The notes: a model not told the origin generated them from the sequence alone. A stretch of 64,000 bases of DNA from Motacilla alba alba (GCF_015832195.1 NC_052018.1:69005666-69069665); one strand, 5' to 3'; counted from the stretch's first letter, positions 1 through 14,872 are shown. Translations and numbers: made by a program.

Positions 1-1641
1 CAAAACGGAGACACAAGTGAACTGCAGTTTTCAAGTGTTAGAGAAATTACCTTTGTCTAGCTAAAATATCAACCACACAATTATTCTAAGGATTCATGGG
101 TGACTTTCCCGGTTTTAATCTGAGAACTAGCTACCATGCAATCAAATAACTTAGACAATATTAACAAATAATGAAATAATCATATTGCAATCTAGTTAAT
201 TGCAGGCAGAAAGCAAATGCTGCAACATTTGAATTACTTGAGTGATTCTATACCCATGGGATGAAATACACACAATCTGATGGGACTAGAGGGTAATCAA
301 ACCACTCCCCATCTCCCCATCAGTGAAGGGCTGTAGCCATGCTCCAAGTTTTGATCCTTAAATTCAATGGCAAAATAGTTTATTGCAATAATAGTAATAA
401 CATCAGAATATCTCTCATATAGTTCTTCAAGCATTGGTAGTATGACTGAGAATTAAGAGATCATATCAGAAGCAGATCTTTCTGTTAGAACAAGCATGAA
501 AAACTTGATTTCACATTAAATTGGGCCACTAAAACAAGCAGGAGCATCAATTCCTCCAGCAACCCCATTCCTCCCCTTGGGCTTTATCTCCTCTTCATCC
601 TGCCCCTTGGCCTCTTCCAGCTCCCCAGCCATCTCTGCTCACCCCCACCCACACTGCCCCCAGACAGCACAGCCATGGAGCAGTGAGCACCAGGGTGAAA
701 CAGCCCAGTGACAGAAGGAAAACAAGGGACAGCATTAAGTGACCACTAGTTTAATCAGCTGCAACAACATGGGCACTTGAATCCTTCTAGCAAACCCCAG
801 AAGGAGGCTGGAAGGAAGTAGTTAGAGCAGCATAAAAATACTGCCCACCAACTATTCCCCCTCCCAAGTCAAAAGATAACATTCTTCTGTCTTGTTTGTT
901 TCCAGCAAGGTAGAAACCAGATTCATGGCACATGTTTACACTTTAAGCTACATCAACAAAAACCTCCAGAAGTACTGAGCACATGTGGGTTCAACCAATG
1001 TCAGTGGAAGGCAGGTCTGAAACCTAAATGCAGAGACTCCCACAAAACATGCTTTAATTTTCTTCCTCATGCAATGGCATCTTCAAATAAATTAATCCTA
1101 ATGAAAGCTCAAGAAGAAATAGCATGCCAAAAAGGTATAACTATCTTTTCTTCTAATAAAACTTTCTGCACCATTAGACTTTTGCTAGCCTTTTGAAAAA
1201 GCTCTAAATTTTCCCTGAAAGCAAATTACAACCTTATAAAACTATCTCATCTGTACATATGCTTTTCTATCAATATAACAATCACTGTAAAAAGCACCAA
1301 ACAGCCTCCCTTGCCACACAACACTATTCAGATAAGTATTCAGCAGGGCTCCCCACCAGATGACCAAAAAGCAGCCATGTGAGATGCGACTCAACACTGC
1401 CACTACTCACACAACCACCAGGCTTTCCAGTCCAAAACAGGATACACTTTTTTTACTTTTTTTCACATTGTTTAAGGTGAAATAATTTTTTATCACCCCT
1501 TAATAACTGATGTGTTTCAATTAAACTTTCAGCAAAATCTCTCTTCTACACAAAACCTAAAGGTCACTTTCAGAGCACTGGCACAAGATTATCATTATCA
1601 TGCTGACATATTTGTCCATTGTTTCTTTTCCTCTTTTTAAA

Positions 1642-1670
1642 CTTAGATACCTTTGGTGCTTAGATACCTT
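1642..1670 (+). repeat. Direct duplication, period 17
   Basis: CTTAGATACCTT occurs at 1642 and again at 1659. Confidence 0.8.
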
Positions 1671-2710
1671 AGGGATTATCTTCACTTTCTTGATATTTTT
1701 TTACTCCTGAAACATTACAGTCCTGGGTTCTAACAAGAACAGACAGAAAAAAAGGCTTAATAAAAGAAGTGGTAGAACAAGAGCACAAACATGTCTTGCA
1801 GTTAAACTCTCTATAAACAAACAGTGTCCTCTAAAAAGATTGAGGGTTTAAAATAAAAAAAAACAATGAACATTGGCACAAGAACTCTGAAAGATACTCC
1901 TGTTTAATAAAAGGGGATGAAACATATTTTCTAGACAGCTATTATGTATGATATCTGACCAATTTACATGCAGCTCATCTTCTCATTTAGAACAAGGAAA
2001 ACATATCATATAGGGAAATTTATTTGATTTTCAATGTCTACATCAATGTAAGATAAATTCCACCCAACATGATTGGCAAATTTTCAGGGAAATTATAGCA
2101 AATTTTAGTAGGTAGACTACAAATTTTCATTTTAGCATCTAAACTCTCCCTAAAGGAGGGTGCACTTGTAAAAATTTTGAAAAAAAATCAATTTTTAATT
2201 TGCAACTAACATTAGAAATACAAATCTCTAAAGCTCTTTGGGACCTAGAGAACATCACACATGAAAAGGAAAAAATCTTAATAAAAATAGCGAAAAGGAA
2301 CAAGCAGACTAAGAAGAACCTTAATTCCTTGTTAAAATGAGTCCTATCTGGAAAGTAAAATCTTTAATTCTTCTGCAGCCTGCATTCTCCAGCACTACCA
2401 AAAACTCTGCCCAAAACAGGGAAAAAATGTTATTACCTTCAGTTAAGGTCATGACTAATGCTGATACATCATGTCATTGCTTATTTAAACAAAGGTGCTT
2501 CAGGCAAACAATTTTCCTGACATCCCATGTGCTCAAGACTTAAGAAGTTAATCATCTGTAATTAAAACTGAATTAGCGTATTATCTGGTCCAAATATTAC
2601 AATAATGGTAACACATACATTTCATTAAAGCTTTTTCTTCTCTGAAATAATTAGGCATTTGTGTACATGGTTGATCTTCACCATCCCTTGGTTTGGCCTC
2701 CTTTCTCCAT

Positions 2711-2748
2711 CAGAGACACAAGAGACTTCTCCAGCAGAGACACAAGAG
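2711..2748 (+). repeat. Direct duplication, period 23
   Basis: CAGAGACACAAGAGA occurs at 2711-2725 and again at 2734-2748. Confidence 0.85.
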
Positions 2749-3808
2749 AACTAGGATAAGAGTTTTATATATCTTTGATGGTAAAGAAAAACGGCATTAT
2801 TCCACAATGTCTTTTCTGAGCAAGGTCAAAATACTAGAGAAACAGATTTGGAAACCAAGGATATTTAACCCCTAACAGCAATTTGCAATAGTTAGACTGC
2901 AACTGTTAGCTTCACTGTAAAATTTTACTTCCACAACTAATTCAGCCTTTTGCAGGTTTTAAAAACTCAGGACAGAACTTCAGCAGATATGAAATACAAC
3001 ATCATTTGCTTAAGGTTCACAGTTTCTTAAATTATTTGTAAAACTTCCTTAATCCAAGAATCAATCCAGTTTCAAAATACTTTGTTATCTAAGCTTCAGA
3101 GCAATTGATTGCTCCAACTTGTAGACAGCACTGCCACAGAAGATGAAGCAAGAGGTACTGATTATGACCAATTTTACAGTGTAAAGCTGATTTTGAGACT
3201 TTTCCTATAAGCTGTCTGAACAATGCAGAAGTTGAACAAGTAAAATGAATTTGCTACTCCTCACGAATGAAGATAAAGAACTAACACCTTAGTTAACAAG
3301 TCTGTACCCTTTATTTTCAGCATTTCTGTACTACAGAAGGTGTGCTTCAGATGTGTCTAAGTCAGAGGAGTGACTATAGTGAGTCTCACTGGGATGGAAC
3401 TAACTCTCCACAGTGGCCTATGCAGTGCTGTGTTCTGGACTTGTGTCTGAACTGGTGTGGGGACAACAAAGCAGTGTTTCAGCCAACACAGAACAGTGCC
3501 TGCACAGTGTCACAGTGCCCTGCTCCTCAATCTGACACCACAGCAGGCACATCAGGGACAGCTGAGCAGCTGGAGCAGGCACAACCACACCAGCTGAACT
3601 TACCTGACCAAAGGCATATTCCACCTCATCCAATAGCACACTCAGCCATAAAAACTGAGGGATAACCTCTCTAAAGCAGCCATTGCCTGCAGACTCATGA
3701 GGCCTTAATCTGCATCTCGGAGGTGGTGTGATGGCTTTTGCATCACTGGGGCTAGAAAGGGTATCCCACCTCTTTTCTTTACTTTACACTCCTTCTATTC
3801 TGACTCAA

Positions 3809-3828
3809 GTTTGTTTGTTTGTTTGTTT
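3809..3828 (+). repeat. (GTTT)5 microsatellite
   Basis: Five perfect GTTT units. Confidence 0.9.
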
Positions 3829-4575
3829 CTTCTTGTTTTTTTGCTTTTCCAGTTCTTTCCCTTATCCCATTTAAGGTGAGGAGTGAGCAAGGGACTGGGC
3901 TGGTCCTGGACAGCAACTAAGCCACACAGTGAGATTTGAGGTTCACAAAACTGTCTTTACATTGCACACATCTCCAGTCCTATTGCATCTGTACAAGGTT
4001 TTTTATCTTAAGATTTACAAAGCAGTAACATTCCATACATCTTTACCATACATTAAGAACCATGTCAAGGATAGTATCTGACCACTCTTTACCATATGTT
4101 TCATTACTTTGCATAACGCATCCAAGCCATTTCTTAGAAGGCAAGCGTGCTAATGGATGCTCATGAAAAGCACTTAAACTTCAATACTACAGTTATCAAA
4201 AGAAGGGTCCTTAAATCATTGCCAAATTGCTTTTTATAAATCAGACACTGTCTGCACTTGAAGTTCTGTTGTTACAGTACTTGTTTTGTATGCATATATG
4301 AACTTCTTTCATGAATACTATACTGAAGTGGTGATTACAGCAAATCAATCTTCCTACAGTAACTGTTTTTCTGTATAGTTTTTTATAGTTTCCCACTGCT
4401 TTTCTAATACTAAAAATCTAAAGAATGCTTCCTAATGAAACCTCCCCAGTCAGAAAAGTACAAAAACATACAGGCTCTGAATCATAAGCAGACTCTCACT
4501 TGTGTCTTTGCTAACTTTCATGTGCCATCACTCTACTAAATTTCTTGGGCTGGATTAACCCTTCTGGAGATCCAC

Positions 4576-4592
4576 TTTTTTTTTTTTTTTTT
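4576..4592 (+). repeat. Poly-T tract
   Basis: An uninterrupted run of about 17 T. Confidence 0.85.
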
Positions 4593-6314
4593 AATTCACC
4601 TTAATTAAACTGAAATCTGAAATACATGGTTCTTAGTAAAGAATATAGAGCGTCTTATTAGGTCTGCCTTCCAACAGTGTTTACGTATTTATCTCATTCC
4701 AAGGCAAAGGAAAAAAAAAATAAAAAAGGAAATCAAGATTACTATAATTAGATAAACTTCATACTTCAACATAATGTACTTTTCACAGATGATTCATACA
4801 AATAACCAAGGAAATACTATACGACAGCTAATTTATTTTTAATAAAGACTAGATTTTGTACCACAAGACAGAACCTTCTTGCGGATTAACTTTGATCAAA
4901 TGGTAAGTAAACACTGAATCCACTGCAGTCAATTTTAAACAGCTCTTGTTCACACAAATTGACATTATTAATTAAGTGTTTTTAATATGGATTCTGCCAC
5001 CTTTAATCTGAAAATCATTGTACCCAGATGACTTCTTACACTTTAGCCATTGTTTAATCCAGTAACACATTAGTGTTGTTAAGTGATGTGCAGGATAAAT
5101 ACCACGCACAAAAAGCCTGCGTGTTACTTCAGAAAATTCTGGGTTAGAAGGAGAAGGCAAAAAGCATTTACCAACGCAAAGAAACAGCAAAAACTTACTA
5201 TATGAGAGGCAGAACTCAAAAATCAGCAGGGAAACTCAGATCTCAGCTCTTCTCTTTCTGCACTGATACTCCCACCCTTCCAGGCTTGATTCCCTCAAAT
5301 CCATATTGCCATCACCTCTCCAGCTCTGAATTTTAATTTCTCCACAACAGAGACGTTGATTTCAAGGAAGGGTGAGAAAAATATTACAGCTGCCTCAATT
5401 TCATCCTTCCAGTTTCCATATTATGAAAAAATAATGCATTGCAACAGTTCAAAATCCCTCCTGAGAGTTTCTAATCTCATATGCTAAGCAATCAGATGAC
5501 TCTCAAAAAAGCATACCATAACTAAAAAATCCCCAAAATAATAATACAAAATGAAGAAACAAAAAACTCCCACAAACATAAATCCTAAAAGCAGTAAGCA
5601 ATCACAGAAGCTCTTCTGATTAAATACTGGTAAATAATGGAAAAATAGAGTTCATCAATGTGCAAAAGACTTCCAAATAACTTTACTGTTCGGCGATTCT
5701 GAAGTTAAATAGCACATCTATTAAATGCTAGTAAGAACAATTTCACTGTAAACACTTATCCATATTTGATATGTAAATATAACCTTATATGGGCTCTATT
5801 ATCAGACTAGGAAAAATACTTGATTAGAAACTTTTATTTTGTTCAAAGATTAGAGACAATCTGGGACAGAATTTATTGGGTGATGCTCTTAATTCTGTGC
5901 TAACCCAAAGGTTAGACAACAAAATTACAATAAATCTTCCTGGCCATGTACATCACAACAGTGCATCACAACAGCCTGTGACATTCCAAAATATGTTCTG
6001 CTACCTTTTATGCTTTTATTGTTCACTGTGATGCTGACATGCCCGCAGGACACAGGCTAAGAAAGCAACAAACATCAGAAAAAGAAAGCAAAGAAAGAGC
6101 AACTGAACAGGGAGCCTCAGCTAACAACTGAAATTACATCCCCTGCAATGGCAACCAAATATTTGTTGCGTTGCTAACTTCCTTTAAAAACTGAAAAATA
6201 AATCTGACTCCTTTACCGCAAAATTTGGGACCATCTCTGCTTTTTTCATATATTGCACTTTTGATCAAACATCCTATAAGAATCTTTATCAATAATTCTT
6301 CAGAAAGAAATACT

Positions 6315-6335
6315 GGGGGGGGTGGGGGGGGGGGG
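6315..6335 (+). repeat. Poly-G tract
   Basis: Twenty Gs interrupted by a single T. It may form a quadruplex, and it is likely to be length-variable and poorly sequenced. Confidence 0.85.
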
Positions 6336-7311
6336 TGTAAAGATAAATATTGCAAAAAGTTTTATCTAGTTGAATGTAACCCTACATACTCCATCCACTA
6401 GCACATTAAACCTATAAAAACTTAAGCAAAACACCAAATAGTCCAAACTACAGGTAACTAGCACAATCCTCTTGCATCTACTAGCTAAATTATTGTTATT
6501 TATTTGAGAACACCTACATGCAACAATCTGTTAGCAGTGAGAAATACCATCCAGGACCTTAAGCTCACTCACTGCTTCTCTGCTATGATGATATTGCAAC
6601 ATGCTTTCACAGATTCTGGATGACTAAACAGCTCCCTCCTTTCCCAATACATACATCTACAAATGTGTTTAGTTCCCTCTGCTCCTTTCCATCTCCATTG
6701 TATTATCCTGGCAATTTCCCAAAAGCAGCTGAACCCACTTGTTTCTTATGAAGGAACATCATATAAGCATATTATTTGTTATTTGGGCACCTGGAATTGT
6801 CATTAGGAGATAAAAGACTGAAGTTGGCAACAGAATTACAGCTTTTAAATATTAAAGCTATGTTTTAAAGAGTGTAAAGTCTATCAAAACAGCCATCTCT
6901 GTTTATTATCTATGCTACATTTCTGACCACACAGGAGAATGAAACTCTGCACCTCCAGAAGTTTAATGCTAGCAGGTGTTTGTGTAATGTTTTTACTAAA
7001 GGAATGATAATGTGGTAAGTTTCATTTCATTGTAACAACATAAAACAACCTAAAAGTAAATCTTGCTAAATTTCCTAGTATGCTACAGTGATATACCAGC
7101 GTGGGCATAGTCAAGAAAAAAGGTTGATAGATATAATAATAAAAAACAAACAAAAATTTTAAGTGTTATACAATTATTTACATGAAACCAAAAACTTTCT
7201 AAATTTACATAACTCTATTCATAATTTTCATAGTCTCCATATAAAGAAATATACAGGCACTAAACTCAAACATAAGAAAACAACAATTAGACAATGTTCA
7301 AGTATAACCAT

Positions 7312-7331
7312 AAAAAAAAAAAAAAAAAAAA
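7312..7331 (+). repeat. Poly-A tract
   Basis: A run of about 20 A with no recognised retroposon body in front of it. Confidence 0.85.
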
Positions 7332-8570
7332 TCCCACATGGACTTTCAGAGCCACTCTTTCAAGATTCATTTATTGAAACTGAAATAAAATTCTGAAAGT
7401 CTATGGGTGCTACAGTTTTGACTACTGCCACAGCCTGTTTCTCCAGTATCACTCCTATCCTTATTCCAACAAGGGCACTACCATCAAGGCTTCTAAAAAT
7501 TGTGTTCTCTTAATACCTGCTGAGAAATTGAGCCTTTCAAATTAATATTTTCTGCCCATAAACATAAACAAGACACCTTGCTAACAAAGGGCTAAATATT
7601 CAAGGGTTCAGCTTTGAGCTTCTTCATGCTGATGAGAATTACAGAGTAAGATCACCAATGTCTCCACACACTCTGGCAAACCCTAGCATGAAAGACTTAA
7701 GGCTGAAACAAGTTAGCATTTGTTAAAGGCACTCTAAGGACTTGCACCCAGCTCCTGCTATTTTTTACTTGGGCTCTAAACCTGCCTACATCTTTCTAGA
7801 GAGCTAAAAGAAGAGAGTAGAAACCCTTCTTTGGAGAGCAACCCAAGTGCTGAGTCAAAGCTTCCAGTTTGATCAGTACTTTGTTTTACCAGTCCTTATT
7901 CAGAAACTGAGCATCAGTTTTCCTGAGTAAGACTGCAGAACTAAAATACCTCTCTGCCATCACACCACCTAATTTTATTAAAACTGGGAATATCCAGAAA
8001 AGGTCAAAATCTCTAATTCTTAATGTACCAATTTATGTGGTTTGTTAAGATTATTGGTACATCTGACACAGCCATAGCCAGGAGCTAAGCCAAAGCCTTG
8101 CTGGTGGCAATTCTAGTCAATTACTCAGCAAAAAAGCAAAGGAACAGACAAAATAATTCCAGACCCACTGTTACCCATATTTCAGTAGCTAGGCAGAGAT
8201 TTGCATTACACTTCTTTATTATATAAGTTATATCAACTTATTGGTGGGAAATGAAGAAAAGCAATAGGAATTCAAAGCACATTCAATACACAAGACCTAA
8301 AGAAAAGCAGGATACATTTCTTTCTGTTTCATTAAAAAAATAAAGTAATACTATAGCCACACTACATGTGGCTAGCTACTGTACCCAGATTAAGGTTGCA
8401 AGGAGCTGGGGGAGGTAAGACACTTGCAAAACAATAACATTTTTTTTTTTCTTGCACAGACAACACAGATGAAAAATTGTGAATTTAGTCACAGACCAAA
8501 AAGCTCTTTCATACATTGTGCATCTCTCTAACTTAATCTGGGACTTATAACATTGCTCATTTCTGCTCCC

Positions 8571-8720
8571 TTTATTCTTTGAGATGCGGCAGTGGAATGA
8601 AGCTTGGTTTATCAGAGCAAAGCTCCCGGAAGACTTAACAATGCAGACTGCATCACCCGCAGCCTATTATCACTGCAGCCGCTTGACACAAATACATTCA
8701 GATGCTGAACACTCACTGCA
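8571..8720. promoter_or_regulatory. Candidate conserved non-coding element
   Basis: This is a compact stretch of complex, balanced sequence (GATGCGGCAGTGGAATGAAG, CTCCCGGAAGACTTAAC, several CACTGCAG motifs, scattered CpGs) inside very AT-rich DNA. It is open in one plus-strand frame to 8808 but resembles no protein I know. The call is by impression only. Confidence 0.2.
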
Positions 8721-11700
8721 GCCTTCAGATATGGTCATATGCCCTCTAAAAGGGAAAATCAAAAGAAAACAAGACAAAACATGGGCTTTCCTTAGATGTT
8801 CATCTTAAGAATAAAGGAAAGGTAGACAGTTTCCAGTGATAAAAACCATTCATATACTTATTTTAAAAAGTTATAACTGAATATTGCTGAACAGAAAAAA
8901 TACGTAGGTGCAGCCTTATTGCAATTAGATATAATTAATAAAAGCATTTAAGCATTGTCCTCACTATTTCTGCTGCTTATCTGCAGATTTGGAGAAGAAA
9001 AGCAATTTCTAGGAATTAAACAGGACACAAGCAGCCATTAAAAGCAATAATGCAATCAGTAACTTTGTGTATGTAAAAAGAATTAAGGGTATCTAGTTTT
9101 TCAGTGTATTTGTATTCAGATTACTGTTGTGTGGCATCATTTTTTCTCTGAACAATTAAAAATTTTCTGGAGACATTACTAAACACTACAGACATCTAGT
9201 CCTGTTAAACACTGCTACCCAGAAATCCTTTTGCTTAGAAGTCAGCTGAAAGATTTCCCATGAATTTTTAGACCACAAATTTTTAGAACAAGAATTTTAG
9301 GGCTGCAGATTAGGAGGGGGAGGAATGAGAGGATTATGTAAATCAATATAATTTTGTCATGGAATCAGATTCATATAAGTCACCATCAAATAATGCTAAT
9401 ATCCATATAATAAACATCTATTACAAGCACATCTTTAATTTAGGAATACTTTTTTTACTCATAAGAAGACCTTCTGTAAAGCAGTAATATGTACAGTGTT
9501 CAGTGACTTCATTTCTGACACCCAAAAAGAATATTCCCTCTTAGAGGGGCTGGTCATCTAATTTAGGTACCATTCTCAATTCATGTACAAACTAATAAAG
9601 AGATTATATACTATTATGGAGGACAAGCACACAATTAAGAATTGCATGGTTACTTCTTTTAAGTCTGCAAAACTTACATGGCCCAATATTATTTTTTAAT
9701 AATTTACTTCTAAAGACTTGCAGCTTTTGGTAAATGGACGTGCATAGCTTTAATCAAGAATGCTCAAAGAAAAGAAAGGGGTGCTGCAGCAAATTCCTGT
9801 AAAGGTTTCCTGCAAACCTCTACAAAGGCACTTACATGTTTGAAGCTTGAACAGCAACACTGAAGTCCCTTGTGCATCAAGTCAACCACAATGAAAATTT
9901 CTGCAGAACCAAGATGGTACCAGGCAAGGATGCAGCAATGAAGTAACCGGAGGGTCATGCAGCACAAAGTTTAAGGATCAGAGATAAGAATGACTGTTTT
10001 GTAGGATAAACTCACTCCTTTTATCCCTACTACTGTACATAACTATACTTAACTCACACAGCTGCCATAAGGGTTGCAGCTTTCACAGAAAATAATACAA
10101 CTCTACTCACATCATTAAGGTCATTACATTATCTTTAATGCAATTATCTACCATAAGAAAATTATATAAAATTTTTAAATGCCATAAATCTCTCATATTT
10201 TAGGAATAAATTATATTGCAATAAACGCCTTACTATCAGTGTAATTGTACATCCCAGAAAGACATACACATAACACAGGAAAATTAAGGAGCACATATTT
10301 AATGACTATTTAACTTTCAAGAAATAGGATGGTTTCTTTTTCAAGGCCTTTATTCTTAAACTACACAGTGTAATAAAATATTGGAAGAGAAAAACAGCAC
10401 ATGAAGCTGTATTAAAGTTTTGACTTAGTTGCTTGTACATTATAAGAATGAAGTTAAATTTCAAATTTTTTGGCTTAAAAATACCATTTTTCTTATGAAA
10501 TAAGGCTACAAGGTGAAGTCTTATGTCCAAGCATATTAAAATTATGTTCCAATTTTAGAGTCTCATTCTAGGCATGTAACACTAAAAAATCCCTACCACA
10601 AATTAAGAGCGAAGGCTAAAAGCAGCCTGTTCCACTGAGGCTTAATATCTGCTCCTAATAGACGAACAAAAACAATTGTCAAGAGAAGCAAAGCTCCCTA
10701 GTTTTTCAGTGTGAAGCCTATATTGTGGTTTCATAGGTTTATGAAGGTTAAAGTCTTTACTAACTAAATTATAAAATTTTATAACATCATTTTAAGAAGC
10801 ATCTCTAAAATAAGAGAAAGACTGCCCTTGAATACTATAAACTTTAATGGACTACATTGTAATGAGTCAAAATACAAAAAAAAAAATTTTAATCAATTAT
10901 ATATGGTCATATTTATATGATATATATAGTGGCCATAGAGCTAGATTCAGAAAAACCATACTGAAAAAGACGTCATCACAATAAATATGTGGCATTTGAA
11001 CTGGATGAGATCCACATGATATGACAGAAGAGTCGAGGGGTTCCAGACTCTGCCTGATCAATATCCCAGGCTCAACCTGAAGCTACTCTTGAGTGCATGC
11101 TGCAAGTGATGAGATGTTTTACTGTCAAGAAGGCAGTTGTAGAGTCAACTTCCATCTGCTCCACGCTGAGCAAAGCATTTGACAGTGTTGGTGATGATCA
11201 GCACAAATCTCAATAAGGACAAATAAAAACTTTGGAAAAGAAAGTTTATTCAAGTCCATGTGTTATTATCTGAAACCCAGGTAAAGGTGAAAAGTAAGCA
11301 CAAACATGCAAAGTTTTAGAACCCAGACAATATGAAATGAGATGTCCAACTCTTGAAATTTGTATTTCCTGAGTGTTTGAGTTATCTGTTTATTTATGTG
11401 AGAAGAGCTGAAAAGTATTTGCCAAGTGCTAACAGAAACAAATGCAATATTTTCAAAGGTAGCACTAAAATTATGGACTAAAAATCTTATGCCTATTTTT
11501 CCAATTAAGAGCCAAAATAATGCTGAGGGAGACTGCCTTTGAGGATTTTCAGAGCACTGAGGATTATTTCTGGGTTATTACACAGGTTGTGAAAGAAGAC
11601 ACACCAAAAAATGGTTTTACTACTCACTCCATTTATAACTTAACCTTGTTAATTTAGGCAAAGGCCACCTTTTTTTTAGATGTCTCGCCTTTCAAACTGA

Positions 11701-11874
11701 AATGGGACAGAGTCCTTAAAAGAACTCAGAACTTGTCATTTTAAGACATCTCCAGAAAAGCTTAGCTTCTGTATATACATAGAAGAAGAATAAAAAATTA
11801 TAAGGAAAAAAAACCCTAAGAACTCTGAAAATTATTAACCAACATGGTTAGACCATTTTAGGAAACATTTTTTG

Positions 11875-11939
11875 AAATATACCAATATATATACCAATAT
11901 ACACCAATATACCTGGAATATACCAGTATACATATATGT
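11875..11939 (+). repeat. Imperfect ACCAATATA tandem repeat
   Basis: About five copies of a TACCAATATA-like unit (10-14 bases), degenerating to the right. Confidence 0.7.
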
Positions 11940-13604
11940 TACACAACTGTACTGTGATGAAGCTATAGCTGGCTAAGAACATAAGGTAAGGTGAACAAAT
12001 ACAACAAAAGATAACAATGAAACACACCAAATCTCTTTTTCCCCATGGAATAACCTTCACAGGGCTAGTGTAAGACTTTGTATCTCCTGTCCACCCTGCT
12101 GAATTTAGGTGCCATATAAAATATTTGCACACTGTCTACAATTCTTTTACATCATATAGTATTTTTCTATCTACATTTGTAGTTAATGTTTATGTATGTT
12201 GCTTACTACAGCATGGCCAAATTTTATAAGAGAGACCAGGAATATCTTCTGCATACTTTACTAAAGCAACATTTCATGATGACTTGGCAAAAAAATAACT
12301 TATCTCCAATTATACTTTCACATAAATTTAAATTACACTTAAAAATAAATAACTGGAAAAACTTCAATTGGCTAAATTAAGCTGCATTACTGTAAGAAAA
12401 GCTGTGTTTAAAAATAAACTACCAATTGAGTTCTCTTCTGGAATCCATCAATCCTTATTTCAAAACTTGTTGGAGCCTAATTTGACCATTTGGAAATGTC
12501 TCTTGCACTACTGAAACTCATTAGCCAGTGTCTTGCCAATTAATATTCTTATTTATACATGCCTAATTCTCACACTCGTGTATTCACTGTGTTGTACATC
12601 AAGTTAAAAAAAACAAACCTAAAAAAAAGCAGCATGAAGAAAGTCACTTCACAGATAATGTGCAGCACACAAAGTATCCAAAGCATACAGACATCTCATC
12701 CACATGAGCTCAGGCACTAAAAATCTCCAGGGTCCAGATTTTCCAGCTACTTATTGGAAAATTACAATGCTCATAACATATTCTTTATTCAAATTGTGAA
12801 TTTAAAAGACAGAAAATTGATACAAGTGAAATGAGCATACCAGCTACATCTTCTATGCTTTGCTTTAATAACCATCTCTTTATGCATACAGATTTTACTT
12901 AAGCTACAATTTCCTAAATTATTTCACTCCAGAAATTATATTTCATTCTAATAATGTTTTTTAAAAGTCCTGCCTCATCACCACTCTTCTGCATTCCCCA
13001 CCATCTCATCGACACAGCACTGTAACTACTGAAACTACTGTTGACAGAGCACCAAAAGTCAGCTCAGAAAAAAGCCTTTGGGGGTTTTTTTAGCAACCAC
13101 TAAAATCACAATATGGACAAGTTTTTCCTGTGATGTAAAAATACAGGCCTCAATTAATTTTATCCTGTGACTAAGTTCTCATATGTTTCCTAAGAATTTC
13201 AAAGGCCTCCTATATATTTACTTTTCAGAGGTTACCTGAAATACTGTCAAAGATGATACAGTTCAGTAACTATGGATTCTGGCTAATAAATATCACTGCA
13301 CTGGGCACAACAGAAAAGCAACTCAATCCCAGAAGGCTCAAATCTGCATATCAGATGGAACAAACCTACAGATGGAGGTGAAGTGGGCCAGAAAGATGAA
13401 CAGATCAAAGGGATGCATAAAAGAAAAACAGTACCATTGTATATCCACCCACTCTAAAGCTTAAGGATAAATACACGCAGCTCTTTTTAAACTATCAAAA
13501 TGTGCAACTTTCGGGTCAGGATTTTTCCACGAAAATACAATTTTCTTTTCTTTGGGGAAAAATGGGGTATTTTTATAATAACAACAACAGCACCAATACA
13601 ATAG

Positions 13605-13722
13605 CATAGAATGGTTTGGGTTGGAAGGAGTCATCTACTGTCTTGACCACACCTTCCACCTCTCTGGGCAACCTGTTCCAGTGTTCATTCTCATCATAAA
13701 AAATTTCTTCCTTCTTGCCTTA
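13605..13722 (-). mobile_element. CR1 LINE 3'-end fragment
   Basis: The plus strand starts CATAGAATGGTTTGGGTTGG and continues with the CTCTGGGCAACCTGTTCCAG segment and AATTTCTTCCTTC. This is the antisense form of the avian CR1 3' untranslated end, so the element lies on the minus strand with its 3' terminus at about 13605. The middle part between the GGAAGG and CTCTGGGCAAC segments is shorter than usual, so an internal deletion is likely. It is 5'-truncated with no coding remnant, as is typical of CR1 copies. Confidence 0.85.
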
Positions 13723-14872
13723 ACAATAATAAACAATCACCACACACAAAGCCTTTGATATTACTTGAAAAACCTTCCATTTTCTTTAGGACGGCTGAAG
13801 AAACTTCCTACCCTCTCTGCCTAGAGGCACCCAGGGATGCTGGTTCCTAACTGCACACACCTACTGAACTGCCCCCACTCCTTCACCAAACCTAATGAAT
13901 TGCTGGACTTTCCAAGCTCTTTGCTCGCCACTTTGCAGGTGAACATGCTGGGCTGGCAGCATTCCTGCTTTCTTGCATTCTCTGCCTTTTTCTGTCTATG
14001 GGGCTGCCAGATTTGACAGACCACCAACCAAGCGTGCTGTCACATGGGCTTGTTCTGCCAGCTGCCTGGCTTTACAGCAAGACAAACACATTCTCTAGGA
14101 TTCTGTCTTCAGTTTCTCTGAACCCAGAAAGAGCCTAAATTTCAAGTTACAATGAAAGCTACAAACCTTCAGCAATATCTCTTTTCTGAAAAGCCCACTT
14201 CCTACATGACCCTGACCCTCTTGTCAAGATGCAAAGACAATATCCAGACACTTTTCCTTTCCTACACACTTCAAAGACACCGCAGAAGTATTTGTATAAA
14301 TACAGAAATAGTACTCTAATCCTCAGCTTCCAGGCATTTGCCACCGATAGTCACAGCTATCTGACAGTCTGCAGTGTGCTTGTGAGCATCATGTGAGCCC
14401 TGGCAAGATGCACCAGGTCTTTGAATCTTGCCAACATGACCCTATGCTAGGTGAAGAGCTATCCTCTGCTATGTCACTGGCCACTGTCACTGCAGTCAAA
14501 GTCTTGTTTTCTGGCTCCCTTGATTCTTCTCCTTCACTATGTCTTGATTCTGTTTTTCTAGTGAAAAACATTTTTTTCTGTTTTGCTTTACTAAGTCAAA
14601 AAGTTGTCTATGTGTATTTCATTTAATGTCTCTCATTCTTCCATTTAACTTTTTCATTGCATTCTGGAAGAAGAACTCATCAGTAGAGGCCTAGATATTA
14701 AATACAAGGCTACAGAAATGTGTTAGAACCTGCCCTAGATGACTGCCCCTTCAAAAAGAGACTTTCAATACCCATTATACTAATGGCAGTAAAAAGAGCA
14801 CCTCTCTCATCAACTAAGAAACAGTGGTGGGAGCCACAGCACAGAGTAACTGAGTTTAATGTCCACAAAGCC

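Larger units (their letters stand above)
1..6314. other. Intronic sequence, no gene seen
   Basis: AT-rich unique-looking DNA. It holds the small duplications near 1650 and 2711, a CATCACAACAG doublet near 5951, a GTTT microsatellite and a T tract. A slightly richer CT/CA patch lies at 550-720. Open frames at 3342-3665 (plus) and 3418-3639 (minus) overlap each other and show no family features. Confidence 0.6.
6336..13604. other. Intronic sequence, no gene seen
   Basis: Very AT-rich, with a TATATGATATATATA patch near 10910-10930 and the ACCAATATA repeat near 11880. Apart from the candidate element near 8600, no repeat family or coding signal was recognised. Confidence 0.6.
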
